Assembly (NCBI GenBank): GCA_016710465.1
Contig: JADJVS010000014.1
Location: 1,364,001 to 1,428,000, forward strand
Length of the DNA stretch: 64,000 nucleotides
From: Sulfuritalea sp.
GTDB taxonomy: Bacteria > Pseudomonadota > Gammaproteobacteria > Burkholderiales > Rhodocyclaceae
Direction: 5' to 3'
Shown: positions 51,907-60,415 of the stretch, piece by piece
Layout of the letters: each line of letters opens with the position of its first letter
Position numbering within the stretch: the stretch's first letter is position 1
The notes under the pieces: model-generated
Database searches by the model: none
What the model was told of the DNA's origin: nothing
What the model saw: only the letters and a program-made list of their open reading frames with translations
Made by a program: the position numbers and the translations under genes

Positions 51907-52197
51907 TCAGTGGTTGCAGCCGCAGCCGCCGACGGGTGCGGCGGCGCCCTCCGGGGTCGGCTTGCCGATGCGGACCTGCCAGACATCGGGGCCGTTCTCC
52001 AGGTAATCCCAGGTGAATTCGCCTTTCGACTCGGCCTGGAACTGGTAGAAGAGCGGCTTCGGGTCGTGGTCGTTCACCAGCAGCAGGGCCTCGCCCGCGC
52101 CGAGATGATCGAAGGTGCTGAAAATCAGCGGATGCCGCTCGCGCGGAATGATGTGGCGCACATCGATGGTGGCCTTGAAGTTCTGGGTCGTTGTCAT
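51907..52197 (-). CDS. DUF2249 domain protein
   Basis: A 96-residue protein with the DUF2249 pattern: IDVRHIIPRERHPLIFSTFDHLGAGEALLLVNDHDPKPLFYQFQAE and FTWDYLENGPDVWQVRIGK. The C-terminus is a Gly/Cys tail (GGCGCNH) that could bind metal. The family occurs in denitrification and NO-response clusters, with unproved function. It lies 56 bp after the DUF59 gene on the same strand and probably shares its promoter. Confidence 0.88.
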   Translation of the reverse strand: MTTTQNFKATIDVRHIIPRERHPLIFSTFDHLGAGEALLLVNDHDPKPLFYQFQAESKGEFTWDYLENGPDVWQVRIGKPTPEGAAAPVGGCGCNH

Positions 52198-52253
52198 GGT
52201 CTTGTTCCTTCGTGGTTGGGGTGAAAAGCGGAGTGGGGTCGGGGGTGAGGTTT

Positions 52254-52598
52254 TTATTCGGGGGTCCAGCCGAAATGCTGCTTGGTGGCGTCATCCATCA
52301 TCGAGGGGTTCCAGGGTGGCTCCCACACCAGGCGGATGTCGGGCTCGACGGTATCGGGCAGAGCCTTGGCCAGCGCGGCGCGGACGTCGCCGACGATCAT
52401 GTCTCCCATCGGGCAGGCCGGCGAGGTCATGGTCATCTCGATCACCAGGCGATCGGCGGAGATATCGACGCGATAGACGAGGCCGAGGGAAACAATGTCG
52501 CGGCCGACTTCGGGGTCGATGACCTGGCGCAGGATTTCGCGCACCCGTGCTTCGTCGAGATCGGCTGCGGCGGCGGGCGTGGGGCGGTTTGTGGTCAT
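52254..52598 (-). CDS. DUF59 / SufT-like iron-sulfur assembly protein
   Basis: A 114-residue MIP18-family protein: ILRQVIDPEVGRDIVSLGLVYRVDISADRLVIEMTMTSPACPMGDMIVGDVRAAL. The DPE and the cysteine in SPACPM are the conserved functional positions. Such proteins help mature iron-sulfur proteins. It is first in the minus-strand group divergent from nsrR. Given that NO destroys iron-sulfur clusters, a repair role fits. The C-terminus PPWNPSMMDDATKQHFGW is conserved in its relatives. Confidence 0.9.
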   Translation of the reverse strand: MTTNRPTPAAAADLDEARVREILRQVIDPEVGRDIVSLGLVYRVDISADRLVIEMTMTSPACPMGDMIVGDVRAALAKALPDTVEPDIRLVWEPPWNPSMMDDATKQHFGWTPE

Positions 52599-52607
52599 GG
52601 CGTTTTA

Positions 52608-52630
52608 AAGCGGTAAATTAAATACAGCTT
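52608..52630. promoter_or_regulatory. Candidate NsrR operator over the DUF59 promoter
   Basis: A 23-bp imperfect palindrome (AAGCGGTA...TACAGCTT) resembles the 11-1-11 NsrR consensus. It covers the expected transcription start of the DUF59/DUF2249 unit, whose promoter on the minus strand is TTGCTT, 17 bp, TAGGAT (-10 at 52632-52637). A second palindrome AGCAA-TATAT-TTGCT (52656-52670) overlaps the -35 box. Confidence 0.6.
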
Positions 52631-52697
52631 CATCCTAGCACCCCTCTTTTCTAAAAGCAATATATTTGCTACTGCTTATCGGTGTAGACTGGTCGCC

Positions 52698-53132
52698 ATG
52701 AAGCTGACCACCTTTTCCGACTACAGTTTGCGCGTGCTGATGTACCTGGCGTTGAACCGCGAGCGTCTGGCGACGATTCCCGAAATCGCCGCCGCCTACG
52801 ACATTTCGGAAAACCACCTGATGAAGGTGGTGCACCAGTTGGCGCGCTCGGGCGTGATCGAGTCGGTGCGCGGCAAGGGTGGCGGCGTGCGCCTGGCGCA
52901 GGCGCCGGAGGACATCCGCCTGGGCGGCATCGTGCGCGCCAGCGAGGGCAGCGCGCCGATCGTCGAATGCCTGTCCGACGAGGTGTCGAGCTGTCGCATC
53001 GCGCCGGCCTGCCGCCTCACCGCGGTGCTCTCGCGCGCCTTCGATGCGCTGTATGCGACACTGGACGAATACACCTTGGCCGATCTGGTGCAATCGCCGC
53101 GCGGCCTCAGGGTCTTATTGGCGCCGCGTTAG
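52698..53132 (+). CDS. nsrR: NsrR-type Rrf2 nitric-oxide-sensing repressor
   Basis: A 144-residue Rrf2 regulator: MKLTTFSDYSLRVLMYLALN, HTH in ATIPEIAAAYDISENHLMKVVHQLARSGVIESVRGKGGGVRLA, and three cysteines in the ligand loop (ECLSDEVSSCRIAPACRL). These cysteines bind an iron-sulfur cluster that NO destroys. It is divergent from DUF59/DUF2249, and a candidate operator lies between. It is therefore the likely controller of the NO-response genes around it. Confidence 0.93.
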   Translation: MKLTTFSDYSLRVLMYLALNRERLATIPEIAAAYDISENHLMKVVHQLARSGVIESVRGKGGGVRLAQAPEDIRLGGIVRASEGSAPIVECLSDEVSSCRIAPACRLTAVLSRAFDALYATLDEYTLADLVQSPRGLRVLLAPR

Positions 53133-53156
53133 CGCGGCGACGCCGGAGAAAATGCC

Positions 53157-53360
53157 ATGGGTGGCGCCTGGGGTTGTCCGCATGAAGAAGACGATCGCTG
53201 CGGCAAGGTCAACAACCTGCCTTGCGATCCCGGCATGAAGGGCTGCGTGCTGCACGGCCGTTTCGTTTTCGCCAACGACGACAAAAATCAGCGCCTCAGG
53301 CAGAAGCAGGGCCAGAGGGAGGCGTCCGCTCCTCCGCCGGCGGATGAAGAATCGGCCTGA
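53157..53360 (+). CDS. Small cysteine-rich protein downstream of nsrR
   Basis: A 67-residue soluble protein with a Cys/His array: WGCPHEEDDRCGKVNNLPCDPGMKGCVLHGRFVF. Four cysteines and two histidines within 30 residues suggest a metal site, perhaps zinc or an iron-sulfur cluster. The tail is basic, then Pro-rich. I do not know its function. It lies 24 bp after nsrR on the same strand. Its 3' end overlaps the 3' end of the small gene on the opposite strand by 65 bp. Confidence 0.7.
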   Translation: MGGAWGCPHEEDDRCGKVNNLPCDPGMKGCVLHGRFVFANDDKNQRLRQKQGQREASAPPPADEESA

Positions 53361-53508
53361 GGTCGAGCATGCGCATCGCATCGACCGCGCATTCCCAGGC
53401 GCCCTCCTGGCACAGGCCGGCGATCTGCGCGCGTTCGTAACCGTCCAGCGCCGCCGCGATGCAGGCGCCGCGCACGGCCAGGGCGAGTTCCAGTTCCTTG
53501 TCGTTCAT
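53296..53508 (-). CDS. Small conserved-looking protein (about 70 residues)
   Basis: From the ATG at 53508 it reads MNDKELELALAVRGACIAAALDGYERAQIAGLCQEGAWECAVDAMRMLDL, a helical protein of a type often seen in proteobacteria without known function. An upstream ATG at 53553 would add a GC-rich, unlikely N-terminus. It lies next to marR, both on the minus strand. The C-terminal Pro-rich part overlaps the opposite-strand cysteine-rich gene. Confidence 0.6.
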   Translation of the reverse strand: MNDKELELALAVRGACIAAALDGYERAQIAGLCQEGAWECAVDAMRMLDLRPILHPPAEERTPPSGPASA

Positions 53509-53554
53509 CCCGATATCCCCCTTCCGGTTCGTCGATCCGGCGCCGGGTTTCATT

Positions 53555-53974
53555 TCAGTCTCGGCCCGGGCGCGTCAATTCCGGCGCCAGTGAGCCGATT
53601 TCCGGGTTCAGCAATTCGTCGCGGTGCAGGCGCGCCATGCGGGCGAGGATGCGCTCGCCGTCGGCGGTAAGATGTATCGCCACCTCGCGGCGGTCGGCTT
53701 GTCCCTGGCGCCGTTCGACCCAGCCCAGGCCCTCGCAGCGCGAGATCAGCGCCACGGTGCCGTGATGCGCCGCCTGCAGGCGCTCGGCCAGCTCGCCGAC
53801 GGTGGCCCAGTCGCGGCCGGGGAAGCCCTTGAGGTGCAGCAGGAGCAGGTATTGCAGCGGGGTGATGCCGTTCCTGCGCGTCACCTGTTCGGAAAATCGC
53901 AGGAAGCGGCGCAGCCGATAGCGGAATTCGGAGAGCGCTTCGAAGTCCTTCTTGTCCAGCTTCCTGGAGGGCAT
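53555..53974 (-). CDS. MarR-family transcriptional regulator
   Basis: A 139-residue winged-helix regulator: GITPLQYLLLLHLKGFPGRDWATVGELAERLQAAHHGTVALISRCEGLGWVERRQGQADRREVAIHLTADGERIL. The wing with D and R (QADRREVAIHLT) is the MarR signature. The ligand is unknown. It is divergent from the DsrC-like gene. The 106-bp gap has an inverted ATCATG/CATGAT pair (54007-54035) that could be its operator. Confidence 0.9.
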   Translation of the reverse strand: MPSRKLDKKDFEALSEFRYRLRRFLRFSEQVTRRNGITPLQYLLLLHLKGFPGRDWATVGELAERLQAAHHGTVALISRCEGLGWVERRQGQADRREVAIHLTADGERILARMARLHRDELLNPEIGSLAPELTRPGRD

Positions 53975-54080
53975 GGCGCGGATTCCGGCGATTGATGCCG
54001 ATTTATATCATGCAGCGCTTCTATCACGCCATGATGTATTATCACCGGCACCAGATTCTCACCATGGAGCGAGGACGCGA

Positions 54081-54404
54081 ATGGAGGCGATGACGAAACC
54101 GCCGGCGATCGACGATCAGGGTTACCTGCTCGATCCGGCGGAATGGAGCGAAAGCCTGGCGCATGAGCTGGCGCGCCAGGAAAACATCGAGCTCACCGAA
54201 CAGCACTGGACGGTGATCCATTTCATGCGCGATTTTTTCGCCGAGCATCAGGTGATTCCCGACGTGCGCTTCGTCATCCGCCACCTCGGCGAACGCCACG
54301 GCGGATCGCGCAATCGGGTGTTCGAACTTTTCCCCTTCGGCTACGTCAAGCAGGCCTGCCGCATCGCCGGCATGCGCAAGCCCAGGAGCTGGTCTACCGG
54401 CTAG
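54081..54404 (+). CDS. TusE/DsrC-family protein lacking the C-terminal cysteine
   Basis: A 107-residue protein with the DsrC/TusE fold: DDQGYLLDPAEWSESLAHELARQENIELTEQHWTVIHFMRDFFAEHQVIPDVRFVIRHLGE and VFELFPFGYVKQACRIAGMRKPR. The usual penultimate Cys is missing; the tail is RSWSTG. The inner Cys (QACRIAG) is kept. DsrC and TusE carry sulfur on the C-terminal Cys, so this variant likely does something else, perhaps regulation. It lies opposite to the MarR gene. Confidence 0.88.
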   Translation: MEAMTKPPAIDDQGYLLDPAEWSESLAHELARQENIELTEQHWTVIHFMRDFFAEHQVIPDVRFVIRHLGERHGGSRNRVFELFPFGYVKQACRIAGMRKPRSWSTG

Positions 54405-54609
54405 CCCAAGAGTCGGCGCCGGCGGCACGGCGCTGGGATGCCGTCACCCTCCCGGGCGAACGGCCAGCCCCGTCGGCCCTGGGTCGCCGGCCTGCGGCGG
54501 AGGACTCGCCAGAGTCTCGCCCGTTCGCGCGGCGCAAGGCCAAACCATCGGCCTTGCGAAACCCCGCGCTCACCCCTTGCTGCGGGGCCGGGCCAGGCCG
54601 CTGGCTGAA
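54405..54609. other. Repeat-rich intergenic segment
   Basis: No gene. It contains an AGTCGGCG-type unit (54407-54435) and then the segment shared with 9.87 kb (from 54463), with an extra stretch of about 65 bases in the middle. It ends in the reverse of the VCBS gene stop. Confidence 0.6.
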
Positions 54610-56853
54610 CTAGCCGACGCCCCGAAGGAAGTCCCCCTGGGGGATGCCGATAAGGCCGGCATCGTCGTCGGACAACGCCAGCGGACGGCCCCTGGCACGG
54701 CGCCTCGCGGCGGCGGCTCTCAAGGGCCGCCGTGGCTCGCCGTCCGCCTTCGCCCGCACCCGCGCTCTGCCGCGAGCCAGCGGCTTGCCGCCCGCATCAT
54801 CCACCGCAACCGGCGCATCGTTCACCGGGGTAACGGTCAGGCTGACGGTGGCGAGATTGGAATCGACATGACCGTCGCTGAGCATGTCCCCCAAGGGGAC
54901 TTCCTTCGGGGCGTAGGTGAAGTGGTCGTCGCCGTTCCAATCCTGATCGGGCGTGAAGCTGAAGGTGCCGTCGGCGTTGATCGTGACCTGACCATGGGCG
55001 GGGGCGTCGACAATGACGGGGACGAAGCCCGGTTGCTGGGCGCTCATTTGTAAACCCCGGTCGTTGGCCAGCGCGGCAATGGAAATGGTGCTGTCTTCCG
55101 CCAGCGTGGCACTGTCGTCCTTGGCTTGCTGCACGCCGATGCGCAGGTCGCGGATGGTGAGATGGCTGCTGACAGCCGCCGCCCCCTTGCCGAAGCCGAT
55201 CAGATCAAAAGCCAGATTGACGGCAGTGCCAGCCGGGATGCCGGCCAGGTCGACGAGGTAGGTGCGGCTGCCGTCCCACGGGGATTTCCGTCGGTCATCG
55301 GCATTGCGAATGGTGGTGACGGCCTGGGATTTGTGCTCGTTGCCGTCGGCTTGCAGGTTGAGGAAGGCGTCGTTGCGGGTCAGGCCCGTGCCGCCGAGCA
55401 GCGATGCGCCACTGTTGGCATCGAGCAGGGCGACCTCGAAGGCATCGTCCGGGGCCTGATCGGCTTCGTCCAGCGCCGTATCGGCGACGGTGAAGGACAG
55501 GAAGCGGTCGTTCTCGCCAACGATGAAGACCTGGTTGAGCCGGGTCTGGCTGGCGGCGGCTTCGGTGAGCGTGGCGGCGCCGTCCTGGAAGCGGACGTCG
55601 CCCGTGGATGACCAGCCCTGCCCGCCGGCGAACTCGGTGTTGCTGAGCTTGGGGTTGGCGGCGACGGCGTATTGCGGCGCGGATGGCAACAGTGGGCTGA
55701 CGCTATCGACGGCGACGTTCCAGCCGCCGAAGCGATTGCCACGCAGGCGACCAAGGAGCGCAAGGCCAAGGCTGCCGCCCAGCGGGGCGGTGGGCAGCGG
55801 CGAGGACGGCGCATCCCCCAAGGGGACTTCCTTCGGGGCGTCGGGCGATGGCGTGCTTTCACCGGCCAGTTCAAGCCGCAGTTCGCCAGCGAGCTTTGCC
55901 ATGAGGGCAAGTTCGTCGGCCGAGGGCAGGCGGCGCACGCCGGGAGCGAGTGTGGTGGCCATGTAGTCGTGGGCGCTGGCGCTGTGCTTGATGCCGAGGG
56001 CGTGGCCGTATTCGTGCAGGAGGACGGAGAGCATGTCCATCTTGCCGGCGGCTTCGGAATCGGCCTTGGCGACCCACTCGTTGGGGTTGGCGGTGGGGAG
56101 GTACTCGTCGTTTAGATAAGGGGTGTAATCGATGTACCAGCCGTGGCCAGCGGCGTTATCGTCTAGGGTGATGGCCTGGCCTGTCGTTTTGCCGACGGTC
56201 GCTGCGGTGAGCTCTGCGACTAAGACGCTGACAGACCTATCGATGCCCGCCTGATCAACAAAAAACTGGAGAGATGTAGGATCAACCGTCGTCGTGGGGA
56301 AGGATATCTTCCATTGGCTGCCCTTCGAACCACAATGCTTCAAGATTGATGCTTGATCGTCACCGACGTTCTCATCATTGACCACCTGTATGAAATAGAC
56401 CACTTTGACTCGGTAAGCGCCAAGTTCCACTAGAGCCACCACTTTGTCCTGACCGTAGTAGCCGCGGTCCGGGCGGTAGGTGAACTCCCCCCCCCCGTGG
56501 TCTTCCAACTGTCCATGTTTTGGAGGTTGTAGCACTGTAGTCTTTGCTGGACTACCAAACCGCGTCTGCTTCTCGAACAAATTGAAATAATTTGCGGCGG
56601 TATCAGGAACGAAGAACGTGAGGTGCCGAAGTTCCTCACTGAACCCTGGGAAGTTCTGTACGATTCGGCACACGCCAAGGGTTCGTTGCATGTTAGCGGA
56701 CACAATCGCTTGATTGCTTTGGGCCAGCATCAAGGTAGGCGGTAGGGTAATAGGGGACAGACCACGTTTTCCTTCTTCACGCGTATCGGCCGTTGCCGTG
56801 ACCAGTGTCAGTGCCAATCCTGTTCCGCATAAGCCAAGAATCGCTGTCTTCAT
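54610..56853 (-). CDS. Secreted metalloprotease/VCBS-type protein, C-terminally truncated
   Basis: A 747-residue exported protein (signal GLCGTGLALTLVTATAD). It has a zinc-binding LLHEYGHALGIKHS motif (HExxHxxGxxH) with a likely Met-turn in HDYMATTL, so it belongs to the metzincin/matrixin type. Ig/VCBS-like modules surround it: TTVLQPPKHGQLEDHGGGEFTYRPDRGYYGQDKV and a later copy ending VTPVNDAPVAVDD. After that second module the sequence turns into basic repeat-derived residues and stops, so the original protein was probably longer. Two copies of a 9-residue insert APKEVPLGD and one reversed copy lie in frame. GKRGLSPIT near residue 35 comes from a RAYT repeat. Confidence 0.82.
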   Translation of the reverse strand: MKTAILGLCGTGLALTLVTATADTREEGKRGLSPITLPPTLMLAQSNQAIVSANMQRTLGVCRIVQNFPGFSEELRHLTFFVPDTAANYFNLFEKQTRFGSPAKTTVLQPPKHGQLEDHGGGEFTYRPDRGYYGQDKVVALVELGAYRVKVVYFIQVVNDENVGDDQASILKHCGSKGSQWKISFPTTTVDPTSLQFFVDQAGIDRSVSVLVAELTAATVGKTTGQAITLDDNAAGHGWYIDYTPYLNDEYLPTANPNEWVAKADSEAAGKMDMLSVLLHEYGHALGIKHSASAHDYMATTLAPGVRRLPSADELALMAKLAGELRLELAGESTPSPDAPKEVPLGDAPSSPLPTAPLGGSLGLALLGRLRGNRFGGWNVAVDSVSPLLPSAPQYAVAANPKLSNTEFAGGQGWSSTGDVRFQDGAATLTEAAASQTRLNQVFIVGENDRFLSFTVADTALDEADQAPDDAFEVALLDANSGASLLGGTGLTRNDAFLNLQADGNEHKSQAVTTIRNADDRRKSPWDGSRTYLVDLAGIPAGTAVNLAFDLIGFGKGAAAVSSHLTIRDLRIGVQQAKDDSATLAEDSTISIAALANDRGLQMSAQQPGFVPVIVDAPAHGQVTINADGTFSFTPDQDWNGDDHFTYAPKEVPLGDMLSDGHVDSNLATVSLTVTPVNDAPVAVDDAGGKPLARGRARVRAKADGEPRRPLRAAAARRRARGRPLALSDDDAGLIGIPQGDFLRGVG
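54615..54641 (+). repeat. 27-bp unit, occupied site
   Basis: CGCCCCGAAGG through CCTGGGGGA sits between GCCGA and TGCCGATAAGG. The related locus at 11044 has GCCGATGCCGATAAGG without it. Further copies are at about 54890-54917 and 55815-55841, on the other strand. Confidence 0.85.
54890..54917 (-). repeat. 27-bp unit in the VCBS gene, sense copy 1
   Basis: On the gene strand CGCCCCGAAGGAAGTCCCCT leads to TGGGGGA and codes for APKEVPLGD between FTY and MLSDG of a VCBS module, where related modules have no extra residues. Confidence 0.85.
55815..55841 (-). repeat. 27-bp unit in the VCBS gene, sense copy 2
   Basis: The same unit, again reading APKEVPLGD on the gene strand, lies in the linker after the metalloprotease domain (SPDAPKEVPLGDAPSS). 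Confidence 0.85.
56750..56773 (+). repeat. RAYT-2 repeat, left copy, inside the VCBS gene
   Basis: TAGGGGACAGACCACGTTTT is inverted relative to 57735-57758, which lies beyond the RAYT-2 gene. On the gene strand it codes for GKRGLSPIT in frame. Confidence 0.8.
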
Positions 56854-56969
56854 CGTCCAACCCCCGCTTGGTTGTATTCCGCCTGCCCCGCGTAATTCCA
56901 TCCGCATGACGCAAGCTACCGGGCTTTGGCGTAGCCGTCAATGCGGTCTGCGGTCAGGAGGGGGTCGGC

Positions 56970-57695
56970 TCAGTGTGGGTCGAACAAATCGCCGGACTCG
57001 GCCTCGACCAACTTTGCGGGTCGCCCCGGCGTACCACGGCTGGCGCGCCGTCCCAGAGCCGCCGTGACCTGATCGCGGAAGGCCGGGCTGCCAAGCGCGA
57101 AGTTGCCGTTGGTGGCAGCGCGGATTTCGTCGATCAGGCCCGGCTCCAGCTCGTGGCGGAATAGTTCCCGGTAGGCGGCGCGGCGTGCGGCATCGTCGCG
57201 GCCGAGCGCAAGGTAGAGCGGGTGCGGCGTCAGCGGCACCCGACCGGCTTCGCCGCGAGCATTGGCGCGATGGCTGGACCACGGGTACTCGGCGGGATGC
57301 TCGACCATCGCCGCGCGCACCGGGTTGAGTTCGATATAGCGGTAACAGCCAAGGACGTAAGCTTCTTCGGTGGCGATGCAGGAACGGAAGCGACCTTCCC
57401 ATAAGGTTCCCGATCGGCGGTAAGTGCGATTCACGTACTGGACATAGCGCTGCCCCAGGGCTTTCATCAGTGCCCCGGCGCCGTCGGCGGCGTTGGGGGT
57501 GAGCAGCAAGTGGACATGGTTGCTCATCAACACCCAGGCGTGCAGGCGACAGCCGCAACGCGGCGCCAGATCGGTCAGCCAGTCGAGATAGTAGTGGCAG
57601 TCGTCTGCGGCGAAGAAGCAGGCCTGCCGGTTGTTGCCGCGCTGGATCAGGTGCAGGGGGACATCGGGCAGGGCGATGCGGGCGCGGCGGGGCAT
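56970..57695 (-). CDS. REP-associated tyrosine transposase (RAYT), copy 2
   Basis: A 241-residue Y1_Tnp protein: MPRRARIALPDVPLHLIQRGNNRQACFFAADD, HUH pair in MSNHVHLLLTPN, GQRYVQYVNRTYRRSGTLWEGRFRS and YRYIELNPVRAAMVEHP. Its flanks are inverted copies of GGGGACAGACCACGTTTTC (56750-56773 and 57735-57758), a different repeat from that of copy 1. This matches the idea that each RAYT acts on its own repeat. The frame is intact. Confidence 0.92.
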   Translation of the reverse strand: MPRRARIALPDVPLHLIQRGNNRQACFFAADDCHYYLDWLTDLAPRCGCRLHAWVLMSNHVHLLLTPNAADGAGALMKALGQRYVQYVNRTYRRSGTLWEGRFRSCIATEEAYVLGCYRYIELNPVRAAMVEHPAEYPWSSHRANARGEAGRVPLTPHPLYLALGRDDAARRAAYRELFRHELEPGLIDEIRAATNGNFALGSPAFRDQVTAALGRRASRGTPGRPAKLVEAESGDLFDPH

Positions 57696-57734
57696 GGCGG
57701 ACTCATCCGGAAAGACCGTGCCAGGAAGGTAGCA

Positions 57735-57787
57735 GAAAACGTGGTCTGTCCCTAATTAGGAAAGAGTCGGCGCCAGCGGCACGGCGA
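57735..57787. repeat. RAYT-2 repeat (right copy) joined to an AGTCGGCG unit
   Basis: GAAAACGTGGTCTGTCCCTA is followed at once by AAAGAGTCGGCGCCAGCGGC and ACGGCGACC. It repeats the pairing of a RAYT unit with an AGTCGGCG unit seen at 9.8, 12.3 and 15.1 kb. Confidence 0.75.
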
Positions 57788-57866
57788 CCGCGCATCCCCA
57801 TCCCCTTGAAACGGGCTTTGCCGGCCCCATATCGCGTCGGTACGTCTTGTCTTTCAGGGGAACCCA

Positions 57867-59786
<1,920 letters not shown>

Positions 59787-59804
59787 GATGCCACCAACCG
59801 TGTC

Positions 59805-59875
59805 GTCTCACCGGCGCAAGCCGGTGTCCAGTGCTTTGATCGTTCTGGATTCCGGCTTACGCCGGAATGACGGGC
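59805..59875. repeat. Double hairpin of the CATTCCGGCGTAAGCCGGAAT type
   Basis: CACCGGCGCAAGCCGGTG is followed by ATTCCGGCTTACGCCGGAAT; each folds on itself. Repeats of this type are scattered through many proteobacterial genomes. Here the pair lies between htpG and the glycosylase gene and could act as a terminator. Confidence 0.75.
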
Positions 59876-59891
59876 CGATTTCCGGGCGGCT

Positions 59892-60371
59892 GTGATTCTC
59901 CACGGCCTGCCGCCCGCCATCGACGCACGAGCCCGGGTGTTGATCCTGGGCTCGTTTCCTTCCGCCGCCTCGCTCGCCGCGCAGGCTTACTACGCCCATC
60001 CGCAGAACCAGTTCTGGCGCGTGCTGGGCGCCGTGATCGGCCAGCCGCTGAAGGAGATGGACTACCCGGCGCGCATCGCGGCGGTGCAGGCCGCCGGCAT
60101 CGCCATCTGGGATATCTACGCCTCCTGCGAACGCGCAGGCAGCCTCGATTCGGCGATCCGTGACGCCAGGACCAATGACTTTGTCGTGCTCAAAGAGTCG
60201 GCGCCCGCGCTACGGCGAATCTGCTTCAACGGCCGCACCGCGGCCAAGCGCCTGCGCGAGATCGAAGCCCTGGGTTATGAAGCCCTGGTTCTGCCTTCCA
60301 CCAGTCCGGCACATGCCGGCATGAGCTTCGAGGAAAAGCTGGCGCGCTGGAGGGCGGCCTTGCAAAGCTAG
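59892..60371 (+). CDS. Uracil-DNA-glycosylase superfamily protein, hypoxanthine-DNA glycosylase type
   Basis: A 159-residue protein starting at GTG: ILHGLPPAIDARARVLILGSFPSAASLAAQAYYAHPQNQFWRVLG is typical of the deoxyinosine-removing (family 6) branch, with LPSTSPAHAGMSFEEKLARW at the C-terminal side. The water-activating region is GSFPS. It removes deaminated bases, useful in cells producing nitrous species. An AGTCGGCG-type repeat codes for KESAPALRRI (60192-60220) in a different frame from that of norD. Confidence 0.85.
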   Translation: MILHGLPPAIDARARVLILGSFPSAASLAAQAYYAHPQNQFWRVLGAVIGQPLKEMDYPARIAAVQAAGIAIWDIYASCERAGSLDSAIRDARTNDFVVLKESAPALRRICFNGRTAAKRLREIEALGYEALVLPSTSPAHAGMSFEEKLARWRAALQS

Positions 60372-60415
60372 GGCCGCGAGTATGATGGCCTTGTTGCCGC
60401 CAACGGGAGCCCGCC

